A DNA stretch of 64,000 bases from Desulfatitalea tepidiphila. Its GTDB lineage: Bacteria; Desulfobacterota; Desulfobacteria; Desulfobacterales; Desulfosarcinaceae. The position numbers and the translations under genes were made by a program. Below, one piece after another: positions 9,342 through 17,818 of the stretch (within the stretch, counting starts at the first letter, position 1; each line of letters begins with the position of its first letter). The notes beneath the pieces were generated by a model. The model saw only the letters and a list, made by a program, of their open reading frames with translations. It made no database searches and was not told the DNA's origin. The DNA is taken from NCBI RefSeq assembly GCF_001293685.1, contig NZ_BCAG01000005.1:310001-374000 (forward strand), written 5' to 3'.

Positions 9342-10232
9342 ATGGTGCCAGCCGACATCATCCAAAAGATCAAGAAGGTTCACATCCGCACCGGGCGGAC
9401 GGTCAATACCCTCATGGCCGGCCAGTACAAATCGGCCTTTCGCGGCGCGGGCATCGAATTCGAGGAGGTGCGCGAATACGCGCCCGGAGACGACGTCAAG
9501 AGCATCGACTGGAAAGTGTCGGCCCGGCTCGGGCGGCCGTTCGTCAAGCGTTACCGCGAAGAACGGGAGATGATCGTCATGCTGCTGGTGGATCTGAGCG
9601 CCTCGGGCCGCTTTGGCACCCAGGCGGCCCCCAAGCAGGCGGTCGCAGCCGAAACGGCGGCCATCCTCGCGTTCAACGCCATCCGCAACAACGACAAAGT
9701 GGGGGCAATTCTCTTCACCGACCAGGTGGAGCGCTACATACCGCCACAAAAGGGCAGCGGCCATGTTTGGCGGGTGATCAAGGAGATCTTCACCCACACG
9801 CCGCAACACGTCGGCACCGACATCTCTGGTGCCGTCGGCTTTCTGGGCCGCGTCTGCCGCAAGCGTTCGGTGGCCTTCGTCATCTCCGACTTTCTGCTCA
9901 CCGGCGGCAACGCCGTAGTGGATCGGCAGATGCGCTCGGTCAACCGCCGGCATGAGTTGATCCATATCCTGATCAGCGATCCGGGCGAATTCACCCTGCC
10001 GGAAGGCGGTATCGTGACGGTGAGAGAACTGGAGAGCGGCCGCCTGGTGCGCCTGGACGCTTCCCACGGCCCCACCCGCCGCAGATACGAGGAGCGGCGC
10101 ACAGAGGCTCATCGACACGTCAAAAACGAATTCAAGGCCGCCAACATGGATTGCATCGACATCAGCACTGCGGCATCGACCGCCGATGTGCTGGCCCGCT
10201 ATTTCCGTGTACGGGAAAGACGCCGGCGATGA
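9342..10232 (+). CDS. DUF58 (VWA-like) protein of the MoxR/Bat operon
   Basis: 296 residues. Contains the DUF58 signature GIEFEEVREYAPGDDVKSID followed by WKVSARLGRPFVKRYREERE, then a VWA-like core with the degenerate metal site DLSASG. Cytoplasmic, no signal peptide. It follows moxR by 59 nt and overlaps the next gene by ATGA, which implies translational coupling. Its role in the operon is not known in detail; it is thought to be a partner of MoxR. Confidence 0.92.
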   Translation: MVPADIIQKIKKVHIRTGRTVNTLMAGQYKSAFRGAGIEFEEVREYAPGDDVKSIDWKVSARLGRPFVKRYREEREMIVMLLVDLSASGRFGTQAAPKQAVAAETAAILAFNAIRNNDKVGAILFTDQVERYIPPQKGSGHVWRVIKEIFTHTPQHVGTDISGAVGFLGRVCRKRSVAFVISDFLLTGGNAVVDRQMRSVNRRHELIHILISDPGEFTLPEGGIVTVRELESGRLVRLDASHGPTRRRYEERRTEAHRHVKNEFKAANMDCIDISTAASTADVLARYFRVRERRRR

Positions 10233-10756
10233 AGGATATTTACGACATCAAACCCGCCCTGGAGATGGGGCCGGATTGGCGCTGGTGGGTCTGGGGCCTG
10301 GTGGCGCTCGGCGCGGCGGCGGCCGTTCTGCTGGCATGGTGGTGGTGGCGACTCCGCCGGAAAGCCGATGGAGCGCCGGACTCGGCACCGGCCATCCCTC
10401 CGGAAGAGGAGGCCCTGGCCGAATTGGAACGGCTCGCGGCCGAAATCGGCCTCGGCGGCAAGCTGTTCTATTTCAGACTCTCGGCCATCTTGCGCCGCTA
10501 CGTGGCACGGCGGTTCACCCTGCCGGCCGAGGAGATGACCCTCGAAGAGCTGCTGCCCGGCGTGGACCGGCTACCGGTGGACCGGGAACTGCGCGAGGAG
10601 TTCAAGGCGCTGTGCCGACGCTGCGAGCCGATAAAGTTTGCCGACGCGCCGGCGCGGGAAGATGACATGGCACGGGACCTGGTGTTTGCCGGGGAGTTCG
10701 TGAAGCGCACCACGCCGGCAGCCGTGGAAGCGGCATCGAACGGGAAAGATGGGTAG
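10229..10756 (+). CDS. DUF4381-like membrane protein of the Bat operon
   Basis: 175 residues with one N-terminal membrane segment (WVWGLVALGAAAAVLLAWWWW, roughly 20-40) followed by a helical cytoplasmic region with FYFRLSAILRRYVARRF and LEELLPGVDRLPVDRELREEF, typical of the small DUF4381 proteins between DUF58 and batA. It starts inside the stop of the DUF58 gene (ATGA), and its own stop overlaps batA. Family name by resemblance and position. Confidence 0.82.
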   Translation: MKDIYDIKPALEMGPDWRWWVWGLVALGAAAAVLLAWWWWRLRRKADGAPDSAPAIPPEEEALAELERLAAEIGLGGKLFYFRLSAILRRYVARRFTLPAEEMTLEELLPGVDRLPVDRELREEFKALCRRCEPIKFADAPAREDDMARDLVFAGEFVKRTTPAAVEAASNGKDG

Positions 10757-11759
10757 AACGACCATGTTCCGTTTCGCAACCCCTTATGCATTGCTCCTGA
10801 TCATCCTGATCCCCCTGGTGGCCGCATATCGCCGCAGGCACCCGGCACCGGCCCTGGGGCATTCGGGTGTGGATCCGGTGGGCGACCTGCCGCCCAGCGC
10901 CGGCCTGTGGGTGCATCGCCTGCTGCCCCTGCTCTTTTATCTGGTCCTGCTCCTGCTGATCACCGCCCTGGCCCGCCCCCAGTACGGCATCGAGCGCGCC
11001 ACGGTCAGTGAAACGGGCATCAATATCATCCTGGCTGTTGACCTGTCCGAGAGTATGGCCGCCCTCGACTTCAAACAGGAGGGCCGCATCGTCAACCGCC
11101 TGGAAGCCGTCAAGCGCGTGGTCAACGATTTCATCGCCCGCCGACACGGCGATCGCATCGGCCTGGTGGTGTTCGGCAGCCAGGCCTATACCCAGCTGCC
11201 GCTGACCCGCGACTACCAGACGATCGCCGCTATGCTCGATCGGCTGGAGATCGGGGCGGCCGGCCGCGCCACGGCCGTGGGCGATGCCATCGGTATCTCC
11301 ATCAAGCGGCTGGCCGATATCGAAAGCCGCACCCACATCATCATCCTGCTCACCGACGGCCGAAGCAACAGCGGCGAGCTGATGCCGCAGACCGCGGCCG
11401 ATATCGCGCGCCAGAAGGAGATCAAAATCTACACCATCGGTGTCGGCGGCGAGGGGCGGGCGCCCTTTCTGGTCGACGATCCCATCTTCGGGCAGCGCTA
11501 CGTCTATCAGAACGTGGATCTGGACGAGGAGACGCTCGTACAGATCGCCGACGCCACCGGCGGCGCCTACTTTCGGGCCCAGGATACGGCGGCACTGGAA
11601 AAAATCTACGCCACCATCGACGCCCTGGAAAAGAGCGAGGCCAAGGTGGCGCGCTTCGCCGAACACAACGAGCTGTACCGCTATCTGCTCGTCCCGGCAT
11701 TGGCTTTGCTGGCACTGTGGATTGTGCTAAAAAATACGCGGTATCTGGATATTCCGTAA
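10749..11759 (+). CDS. batA: BatA-type membrane-anchored VWA protein
   Basis: 336 residues: two N-terminal membrane segments (about 9-25 and 57-77), a VWA domain from about 90 with a complete MIDAS (DLSES, T in the middle region, LLTDGRSNSG), and a C-terminal membrane helix (YLLVPALALLALWIVL). The ATG at 10749 overlaps the previous stop; ATG 10764 is an alternative. BatA-E proteins were first linked to aerotolerance in Bacteroides; the present role is probably cell-envelope stress or metal-dependent protein assembly, which is inference. Confidence 0.92.
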   Translation: MGRTTMFRFATPYALLLIILIPLVAAYRRRHPAPALGHSGVDPVGDLPPSAGLWVHRLLPLLFYLVLLLLITALARPQYGIERATVSETGINIILAVDLSESMAALDFKQEGRIVNRLEAVKRVVNDFIARRHGDRIGLVVFGSQAYTQLPLTRDYQTIAAMLDRLEIGAAGRATAVGDAIGISIKRLADIESRTHIIILLTDGRSNSGELMPQTAADIARQKEIKIYTIGVGGEGRAPFLVDDPIFGQRYVYQNVDLDEETLVQIADATGGAYFRAQDTAALEKIYATIDALEKSEAKVARFAEHNELYRYLLVPALALLALWIVLKNTRYLDIP

Positions 11760-11775
11760 TCGGGCAAGTGACACG

Positions 11776-13563
11776 ATGACATTCATGCACATCGACATGC
11801 TGTTCCTGTTGTGGGCCATCCCTTTGCTGCTGCTGGTCTATGCCTATGGCTGGCGGCGACGCAAACGGATCATGGCGCGTTTCGGCGTCCCCGCCACGCT
11901 GCAGACGATCGCACCCCGGGGCATGGACCGGCGGCGTCGGCTGCAGGCCGGATTGATTGTAACGGCCGCGCTGCTGCTGATCATTGCCATGGCCGGCCCC
12001 CAGTATGGTTTTCGCTGGCAAAAGGTCGAACGCCGGGGTGTAGACCTGATCGTGGCCCTGGACTGTTCACGCAGCATGCTGGCCCAGGATATTCAACCCA
12101 CGCGGCTGGACCGGGCCAAGCGGGAAATCATCGATCTGCTGGCCATGCTGCGCGGCGACCGCGTGGGCCTGGTGGCCTTCGGCGGGACCGCCTTTCTGCA
12201 GTGCCCGCTCACCCTGGACTATGCCGCCTTCGACCTCTTCCTCGATGTCCTGACCCCCGACTACCTGCCCGTAGGCGGCACCGATCTGGGAGCGGCCATC
12301 CAGGCCGCGCTCGACGCCTTCGATCCCCAAGACCCGGCCGACAAGGCCGTTATCCTCATCACCGACGGCGAACACACGGGCCGGACCGATCCCCAGGCCG
12401 CGGCCCTGGCGGCCCAAAAGGCGGGCGTCAAGCTGTTCTGTATCGGCGTGGGCGCAGATTCGGGCGTCCCGGTACCGGCCGCCAAGGGCGGTTTCCAGAA
12501 AGATGCGGCCGGCAGCATCGTCATTTCCCGCCTGGACGAGGCGCTGCTCAGCCGCCTGGCCCTGGCCACCGGCGGCGCCTACGTCCGTTCGGTGGCGGGG
12601 GATATGGACCTGGATCGCATCTACCGCGAACAGATTCGCGGCACCATGGCCGACGCCGCGCTGGAAAGCGGACGCAAACAGGTGTGGGCCGACCGGTTCC
12701 AGTGGCCCCTCTCCCTGGCGTTGATCCTGCTGCTGGCCGCCTGGGCCATCCCCGAAGCCAGAACCGGGGCGGCCGCGCTGTGCGCCGCCTTGATCCTCCT
12801 CGGCCCAGCCCCCGGTCCGGCGGCAGCCGGTCCCCTGCAAAAGGGGTATGAGGCCTATCGGCAGGAACAATTCGATCAGGCCCTCGAACAGTTTCTGCAG
12901 GGGCAGGTCCATCGACCGGACGATCCCCGGGTGCTGTACAACATCGGTAATGCCTATTACAAAAGCGGCGATTACGATGCCGCCGAAGCCTATTACAACC
13001 GGGCCCTCTCCCAGGCCCCGCCGGAACTGCAGGCCAAGTTGCGCTACAACCTGGGCAACACGGCCTACCGCCGCCAGGCCCTGGAGGAGGCCGTCGCCCA
13101 TTACCAGGCCGCGCTGGCCGTCGATCCCAGCGACGAACAGGCCCGGGCCAACCTGGATTTCGTCCGCGAACAGATGAAACGGCAACCACCGCCAAAAGCG
13201 GACGGCGGTGAGGGCGCCGAAGAGAAACAGGAGAACCCGGCGGCCTCTTCCGGGCAGGACGGCGCACCGCCCCCCGAAAAACAGACTGGATCGGACGAAA
13301 CGACAACCCAGGGCAGCCCATCGTCCCGCGACCCGGACCAACAGCAGGATAAAGCACAACGAGGGCCCGAGGCGCCGGAATCTGGCGAGGCATCGCCCCA
13401 GGCAGATGCGCCAACCTCCCCCGGAAACGACCCGGCGGCCGAAGGCCGGGACCGACAATCCGGCGCCCCGGCCGCCGTCCAGATGCTCAACCGGCTCAAG
13501 GACGAACCCGGCCGGGCCATGATGCCCCGGTATCAACGGCGCCAGGTGGAAAAGGATTGGTGA
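11776..13563 (+). CDS. BatB-BatC fusion: VWA domain plus TPR repeats
   Basis: 595 residues joining two proteins that are separate in many Bat operons. N-terminal half: two membrane helices, then a VWA domain with MIDAS DCSRSM and ITDGEHTG and a further membrane segment (WPLSLALILLLAAWAI). C-terminal half: TPR units (YEAYRQEQFDQALEQF, VLYNIGNAYYKSGDYDAAEAYY, KLRYNLGNTAYRRQALEEAV), then about 120 residues of Gln/Pro/Glu/Ser-rich disordered sequence ending in a conserved-looking MLNRLKDEPG. The stop TGA shares a base with the batD ATG. Confidence 0.92.
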   Translation: MTFMHIDMLFLLWAIPLLLLVYAYGWRRRKRIMARFGVPATLQTIAPRGMDRRRRLQAGLIVTAALLLIIAMAGPQYGFRWQKVERRGVDLIVALDCSRSMLAQDIQPTRLDRAKREIIDLLAMLRGDRVGLVAFGGTAFLQCPLTLDYAAFDLFLDVLTPDYLPVGGTDLGAAIQAALDAFDPQDPADKAVILITDGEHTGRTDPQAAALAAQKAGVKLFCIGVGADSGVPVPAAKGGFQKDAAGSIVISRLDEALLSRLALATGGAYVRSVAGDMDLDRIYREQIRGTMADAALESGRKQVWADRFQWPLSLALILLLAAWAIPEARTGAAALCAALILLGPAPGPAAAGPLQKGYEAYRQEQFDQALEQFLQGQVHRPDDPRVLYNIGNAYYKSGDYDAAEAYYNRALSQAPPELQAKLRYNLGNTAYRRQALEEAVAHYQAALAVDPSDEQARANLDFVREQMKRQPPPKADGGEGAEEKQENPAASSGQDGAPPPEKQTGSDETTTQGSPSSRDPDQQQDKAQRGPEAPESGEASPQADAPTSPGNDPAAEGRDRQSGAPAAVQMLNRLKDEPGRAMMPRYQRRQVEKDW

Positions 13564-14993
13564 TGAACCGACGGCGATGGATCATAGGCCTGCTGTGGCT
13601 GTTGATATCGGTGGCCCCGGCCGTTGCCGCCGAACCGGCCGCCCGCGAGGTGTGGGTGACGGCGACCGTTTCCGACCCAGATCCATATGCAGGCCAGCAG
13701 ATCACCTACCGCTTCGCGCTCTATCAATCGGTCCGGGTGACCGACGCCACCCTCCAACCGCCGGCGTTCGACGGTTTTATAGCCAAGGAGATCGCAGACC
13801 GCGCGTCGCGGCGGGAAACCATCGACGGCCGGGAGTACGTGGTCACCGAGATCTATTATGTACTGGTGCCCCTTGCGCCCGGCGCGCACACCATCGGTGC
13901 GGCCACCCTCCAGTTGGGTATCGTGAGGCCGGACCGGCAGCGACGCCGTACCCCCTTCGACGACTTCTTCGACGATCCCTTTATTCTTCGCGGCCGCGTG
14001 GAGCCCCGGGTGCTGAAAAGCCAGCCCCTGGCCGTGACCGTCCGCCCCCTGCCCCCCTGGGACGGCCCGTTCCCGTTTTCGGGGCTGATCGGCGAGTTCG
14101 ACATGACGGCCGCCATCGACAACACCCGGCTCAAAGTGGGCGACTCCACGACACTGACCCTCTCCATCCAGGGCCGGGGCAACATCGCCGATGCGGCGCC
14201 CCCGCCGATCGCCATGCCGGAAACGATCAAGACCTACGCCGACGCACCCGACGAACAGATCGAACTGACCGCCGACGGTTACCAGGGGAAAAAGAGCTTC
14301 CGCACGGCGCTGGTGCCGGTGCAGGCCGGCGACGTCCCATTGCCCGGGGCGCAAATGGTCTATTTCGACGTGGTTCAGGAGACCTATCGCACCCTGACCG
14401 TGCCCCTGCCCGCCCTGTCCGTGGCGCCGGGCGAAGCCGCACCGGCCTTTCCCCCGGCCGCCGGCCCGGCGGCTGCGCAACCCGAAAAATCGGCGGTGAC
14501 CTTTACCGGCCGGGACATTCTGCCGCCCAAGGAGGGCCTGACCGCCCTGACGCCGCATCGTCCCCTCACCTGGCCCATGCTCCTGCTCGGTCTGCTGCTG
14601 CCGGCCGCGGGCTTCGGGGCCACGGTCCTGATCCAGCGTGCCCGGCGCATGGACCGCCACCCGGTCGCGCGCATGCGCAACCGGACACGCCAGGCCATGA
14701 AAACCGCCCGTGTCCAGATCGCCGCCGACGCCTCGGCCTTTTTGACCGCACTGTACCAGGCCCTCACCTCGGCCATCTTCGCACGCATCGGCCGGAGCGG
14801 CGAAGCCCTGGCATGGAAAGAGGCCGAAACGCTGCTGTGCGGCCACGGCGTGGATCCGGAATTGTCCCGGCAGGCGGCCGAACTGCTCACCCAAATCGAA
14901 TCGAGCAAATTCAGCGGCGCGCGGATATCCAGGGAGGAACGCGAGCGGCTGCTCGTCGGCACGCGCCAGATGATCCGGAGGCTGATCCCATGA
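13563..14993 (+). CDS. batD: BatD-like exported protein
   Basis: 476 residues: signal peptide (about 1-22, IIGLLWLLISVAPAVAA), long beta-rich periplasmic region with VWVTATVSDPDPYAGQQITY and Ig-like repeats, then one C-terminal membrane helix (about 343-365) and a short cytoplasmic tail with YQALTSAIFARIGRSG. This is the layout of BatD (oxygen tolerance) proteins. AAGGA lies 8 nt before the ATG, which overlaps the batB/C stop. The stop overlaps the next start (ATGA). Confidence 0.9.
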   Translation: MNRRRWIIGLLWLLISVAPAVAAEPAAREVWVTATVSDPDPYAGQQITYRFALYQSVRVTDATLQPPAFDGFIAKEIADRASRRETIDGREYVVTEIYYVLVPLAPGAHTIGAATLQLGIVRPDRQRRRTPFDDFFDDPFILRGRVEPRVLKSQPLAVTVRPLPPWDGPFPFSGLIGEFDMTAAIDNTRLKVGDSTTLTLSIQGRGNIADAAPPPIAMPETIKTYADAPDEQIELTADGYQGKKSFRTALVPVQAGDVPLPGAQMVYFDVVQETYRTLTVPLPALSVAPGEAAPAFPPAAGPAAAQPEKSAVTFTGRDILPPKEGLTALTPHRPLTWPMLLLGLLLPAAGFGATVLIQRARRMDRHPVARMRNRTRQAMKTARVQIAADASAFLTALYQALTSAIFARIGRSGEALAWKEAETLLCGHGVDPELSRQAAELLTQIESSKFSGARISREERERLLVGTRQMIRRLIP

Positions 14994-15757
14994 TCCGATC
15001 GATTCGCATCCTCGCCTGGGCGGCCGCCGCCCTGGCGCTGTGGTGGGCGACATCGGCCGCATCGCCCTTGGCCCGGCAGTTTCTGGCGGGCCTGGAAGCC
15101 TACCAGGCCGGACGGTACGAGCAGGCCATCGACCAGTGGGAAAAGATCGTCCGCAGCGGCGTCGCCAACCCGGAGCTCTTCTACAACCTGGGCAACGCCT
15201 GCCTGAAGGCCGACCGGCTGGGCCCGGCCATTCTCTGGTATGAGCGGGCCGCCCGGCTGCGGCCCAACGATCCGGACCTTCGGTTCAACCTCGATTATGC
15301 CCGATCCCTGACCCGGGACCGCACGGAAGATACGGCGATTTCCCTGGCCCGCATCCTCTTTTTCTGGAACTACCAGCTGAGCCGACGCGCCATCGCCGTC
15401 ACGGGACTGGCCGGCAACCTGATCTTCTGGCTGCTCATGATCGCCTGGCGGCTGACCCGGCGAAGAGGGTTTTTCCGGACCGCCCTTCTCGTGGCCGTCC
15501 CCGCCCTCGTCCTCATCCTGACCGCTGCGGCCAACCTCTACGACGACGGCCGGCGACGACAGGCCGTCATCCTGCCCGAAGCCGTATCGGTGCGTTCCGG
15601 CCACCAGCCGACCGATACCGAACTGTTCGTGCTGCATGCCGGTGCAAAGGTACGCGTGGTCAAGCAACAAAAAAATCATTATCAAATCCGTTATTCGGCC
15701 GATAAGATCGGATGGATTGAACAACAGGCGGTGGGCCTGATCGATACGATACAATAG
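14990..15757 (+). CDS. batE: BatE-like protein: TPR, two membrane helices and SH3-like domain
   Basis: 255 residues. Signal-like helix at the N-terminus, TPR pair (FLAGLEAYQAGRYEQAIDQW, PELFYNLGNACLKADRLGPA), two membrane helices (about 140-157 and 167-184), and a C-terminal bacterial SH3-like domain (VRSGHQPTDTELFVLHAGAKV...IGWIEQQAVGLI). This is the BatE architecture. It overlaps batD by ATGA and is the last gene of the operon. The real frame starts at 14990; a much longer open frame upstream in this phase (from 13577) is only the GC-rich shadow of batD. Confidence 0.9.
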   Translation: MIRSIRILAWAAAALALWWATSAASPLARQFLAGLEAYQAGRYEQAIDQWEKIVRSGVANPELFYNLGNACLKADRLGPAILWYERAARLRPNDPDLRFNLDYARSLTRDRTEDTAISLARILFFWNYQLSRRAIAVTGLAGNLIFWLLMIAWRLTRRRGFFRTALLVAVPALVLILTAAANLYDDGRRRQAVILPEAVSVRSGHQPTDTELFVLHAGAKVRVVKQQKNHYQIRYSADKIGWIEQQAVGLIDTIQ

Positions 15758-15799
15758 AGACGATTGCGTGATGACCTGAGCGGGACAGCGGCCGTGTAC

Positions 15800-16717
15800 A
15801 TGTTGAAACGAAAATGTCGGTTCTATCGCGATGCCTTCGGCATCGCCGCCCGCAACTTCGTGTGGGATGACTGTTTGACCGTCTCCGCCTCGATCTCGTT
15901 TGTCTTCCTGCTCTCGATCATTCCCTTTTCGGCGCTGTTCCTCTTTCTGCTCAACTTTTTCAAGGATCTCTTTCTGCCGGGCATGATGCCGGACAACATG
16001 GTGGACATCCTCGTGGAGGATATCACCCAGGTCATCCCCTTCGTCTCACGGAGCTGGATTCAAACCCACCTCATCGAATCGGTCGGCCTGGGCTCGTTCA
16101 CCACGATCAACCTGCTGATGCTGCCCATTGTCAGCGGCCTGTTGTTCAAATCCCTGGAAGAGGCGTTCCGCCGGATCTTTCACCTGGAGCGGCGCCATCT
16201 GCTCAAGGGACATATCGCCTATGCCGCCATGAGCATCTTTGCCATCCTGCTCTTTTTCATGGCCAACCTGATCTGGACCCTGGCCGCCGACACGGTCCGG
16301 CCGCTGCAGCAAGTCCTGGCGCAAGACCCCTACATCCACGATATTTACGCCACGGCCATCGACTACGTCACCTTCAACCAGTACAACATCGTTTCCGCCC
16401 TGATCCTGATCCTCTTTTTCCTCGCCACCGCCCGGCTGTTCCTGTCGACGCCCATCAAAATGCATCACCGCGTGGCCGCGGCCGCCCTCTTCGCCGGGTC
16501 ATGGATTCTGGCGCGCGTGGTCTTCGGCTTCTATATCCAGCACGTCACCCGAATCAACGTCCTGTTCGGGTCGCTCAGTTCGGTGTGCATCATTTTGCTC
16601 TGGGTGTTCTACTCGTCCCTTGCCTTGCTCTATTCCGTGGAATACATGTATGTACTGCATGGCGGCCCCTACAAGGTGTGGGACGACCGACCGCGTACCC
16701 GGCCATCGAGCCGCTAG
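15800..16717 (+). CDS. YihY/BrkB-family inner membrane protein
   Basis: 305 residues with about six hydrophobic segments and the family signature CLTVSASISFVFLLSIIPF near the N-terminus. The C-terminal part has the usual RVVFGFYIQHVTRINVLFGS then LLWVFYSSLALLYSVEYMYV. Formerly annotated RNase BN; the actual function is unknown (transport or envelope integrity). The start is uncertain: ATG 15800 gives MLKRKCRFYRDAF, whereas TTG 15764 or GTG 15794 are also possible. It follows batE by 42 nt and may be cotranscribed. Confidence 0.88.
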   Translation: MLKRKCRFYRDAFGIAARNFVWDDCLTVSASISFVFLLSIIPFSALFLFLLNFFKDLFLPGMMPDNMVDILVEDITQVIPFVSRSWIQTHLIESVGLGSFTTINLLMLPIVSGLLFKSLEEAFRRIFHLERRHLLKGHIAYAAMSIFAILLFFMANLIWTLAADTVRPLQQVLAQDPYIHDIYATAIDYVTFNQYNIVSALILILFFLATARLFLSTPIKMHHRVAAAALFAGSWILARVVFGFYIQHVTRINVLFGSLSSVCIILLWVFYSSLALLYSVEYMYVLHGGPYKVWDDRPRTRPSSR

Positions 16718-16749
16718 CGCATCAGAAATCCGAGAATCTCCAGAGGCCC

Positions 16750-17484
16750 ATGGCAACCATCAGCCCTAGCCGGCGCCGATCCTTTTACGAAGGCATGCGC
16801 GACACGCTGCCGCTGATCATCGGCGCCATTCCGTTCGGCATCATCTTCGGCACCCTGTCGGGCAGCGCCGGTCTTTGCGCAGCCGGCGCCCTGGGCATGT
16901 CCTTGTTCGTGTTCGCCGGGTCGGCCCAGTTCGTGGCCCTGGGCATGCTGGCCAACGGCGCGGCCTGGCCGTTGATCGCCCTCACCACCCTGGTGGTCAA
17001 TTTCCGCCACCTGCTCTACACCGCCACCCTGCTGCCCTACCTGCAGCGCCTGCCCCGCAGGTGGCAGGCCGCGCTGGCCTTCGGCCTGACCGACGAGACC
17101 TTTGCCGTGGCGGTGCGGCGCTGGCAGGCGCCAGGGACCCGACCGGACGACCACTGGTACCAGCTGGGCTCCATGCTCTTCATGTACGTCAATTGGAACC
17201 TGTGCACGATCGTGGGATTGGTGGCCGGGCGGCTCCTGGCCGGTATCGCCGACTGGGGGCTCGATTTCGCCATGCTGGCGGCCTTCATCGGCATGCTGAT
17301 CCCCTACCTGAAGGACCGCCCCAATTACGCGGCCATGCTGGCGGCCGGGGCGAGCGCCATCGTCTTTCAAGGCCTGCCGCATAAATTGGGATTGCTGGCC
17401 GCTTCGCTGATCGGGGTGGGGGCCGGCCTGCTGGCCGAACGGTGGGCTTCGACCACGGATGACACCCCGAGCCCGGAGGCGTGA
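16750..17484 (+). CDS. azlC: AzlC-family branched-chain amino acid exporter subunit
   Basis: 244 residues, five or six hydrophobic segments. Signature sequences of AzlC are present: PLIIGAIPFGIIFGTLSGSA, FAGSAQFVALGML, LVVNFRHLLYTATLLPYL and GLTDETFAV. AzlC works with the small AzlD partner, here the next gene starting 2 nt after this stop. Predicted function is export of branched-chain amino acids or related compounds across the inner membrane. Confidence 0.93.
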   Translation: MATISPSRRRSFYEGMRDTLPLIIGAIPFGIIFGTLSGSAGLCAAGALGMSLFVFAGSAQFVALGMLANGAAWPLIALTTLVVNFRHLLYTATLLPYLQRLPRRWQAALAFGLTDETFAVAVRRWQAPGTRPDDHWYQLGSMLFMYVNWNLCTIVGLVAGRLLAGIADWGLDFAMLAAFIGMLIPYLKDRPNYAAMLAAGASAIVFQGLPHKLGLLAASLIGVGAGLLAERWASTTDDTPSPEA

Positions 17485-17485
17485 C

Positions 17486-17818
17486 GTGGAGACGTTCTAT
17501 CTGGTTGGCGCCATGGCGCTGGTCACTTTTCTCATCCGCTACCTGCTGCTGCCGCTTTCGGGACGCGTCGAGTTGTCCGACGGTCTTCGGCGGGCGCTGC
17601 GTTACGTGCCGCCGGCCGTTCTCACGGCCATCGTGGTACCCTTCGCCCTGTTCCCCGACGGCCAGAACCTGCAATTTTCCCTTGCCAATCCCTATCTGGT
17701 CGGCGCCGGCGCGACCCTCGCCATCGGCTGGCTGAGCCGGCACCTGCTGCTCACCATCGTGGGCGGCATGGCCTGTTTCTGGGCATGGCGGGCCGTGCTG
17801 GCCATGGGCTGGATTTAG
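17486..17818 (+). CDS. azlD: AzlD-family small membrane subunit
   Basis: 110 residues with four hydrophobic helices; typical AzlD features are GAMALVTFLIRYLLLPL, the YVPPAVLTAIVVPF core and RHLLLTIVGGMACFW. A GTG start is preceded by GGAGG at 6-nt spacing, right after azlC. The stop overlaps by a few bases the stop of the convergent acyl-CoA synthetase gene. Confidence 0.92.
   Translation: METFYLVGAMALVTFLIRYLLLPLSGRVELSDGLRRALRYVPPAVLTAIVVPFALFPDGQNLQFSLANPYLVGAGATLAIGWLSRHLLLTIVGGMACFWAWRAVLAMGWI

Noticed and set aside
12067-13536. Long antisense ORF opposite batB/C (489 codons)
   Set aside because: Its composition is Gly/Arg/Leu/Val/Gln-rich with no motif; it is the third-position shadow of a GC-rich gene with clear VWA and TPR domains. 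Same verdict for 13533-15062, 51924-53558, 53649-55211, 1146-2432 and 46145-47788.
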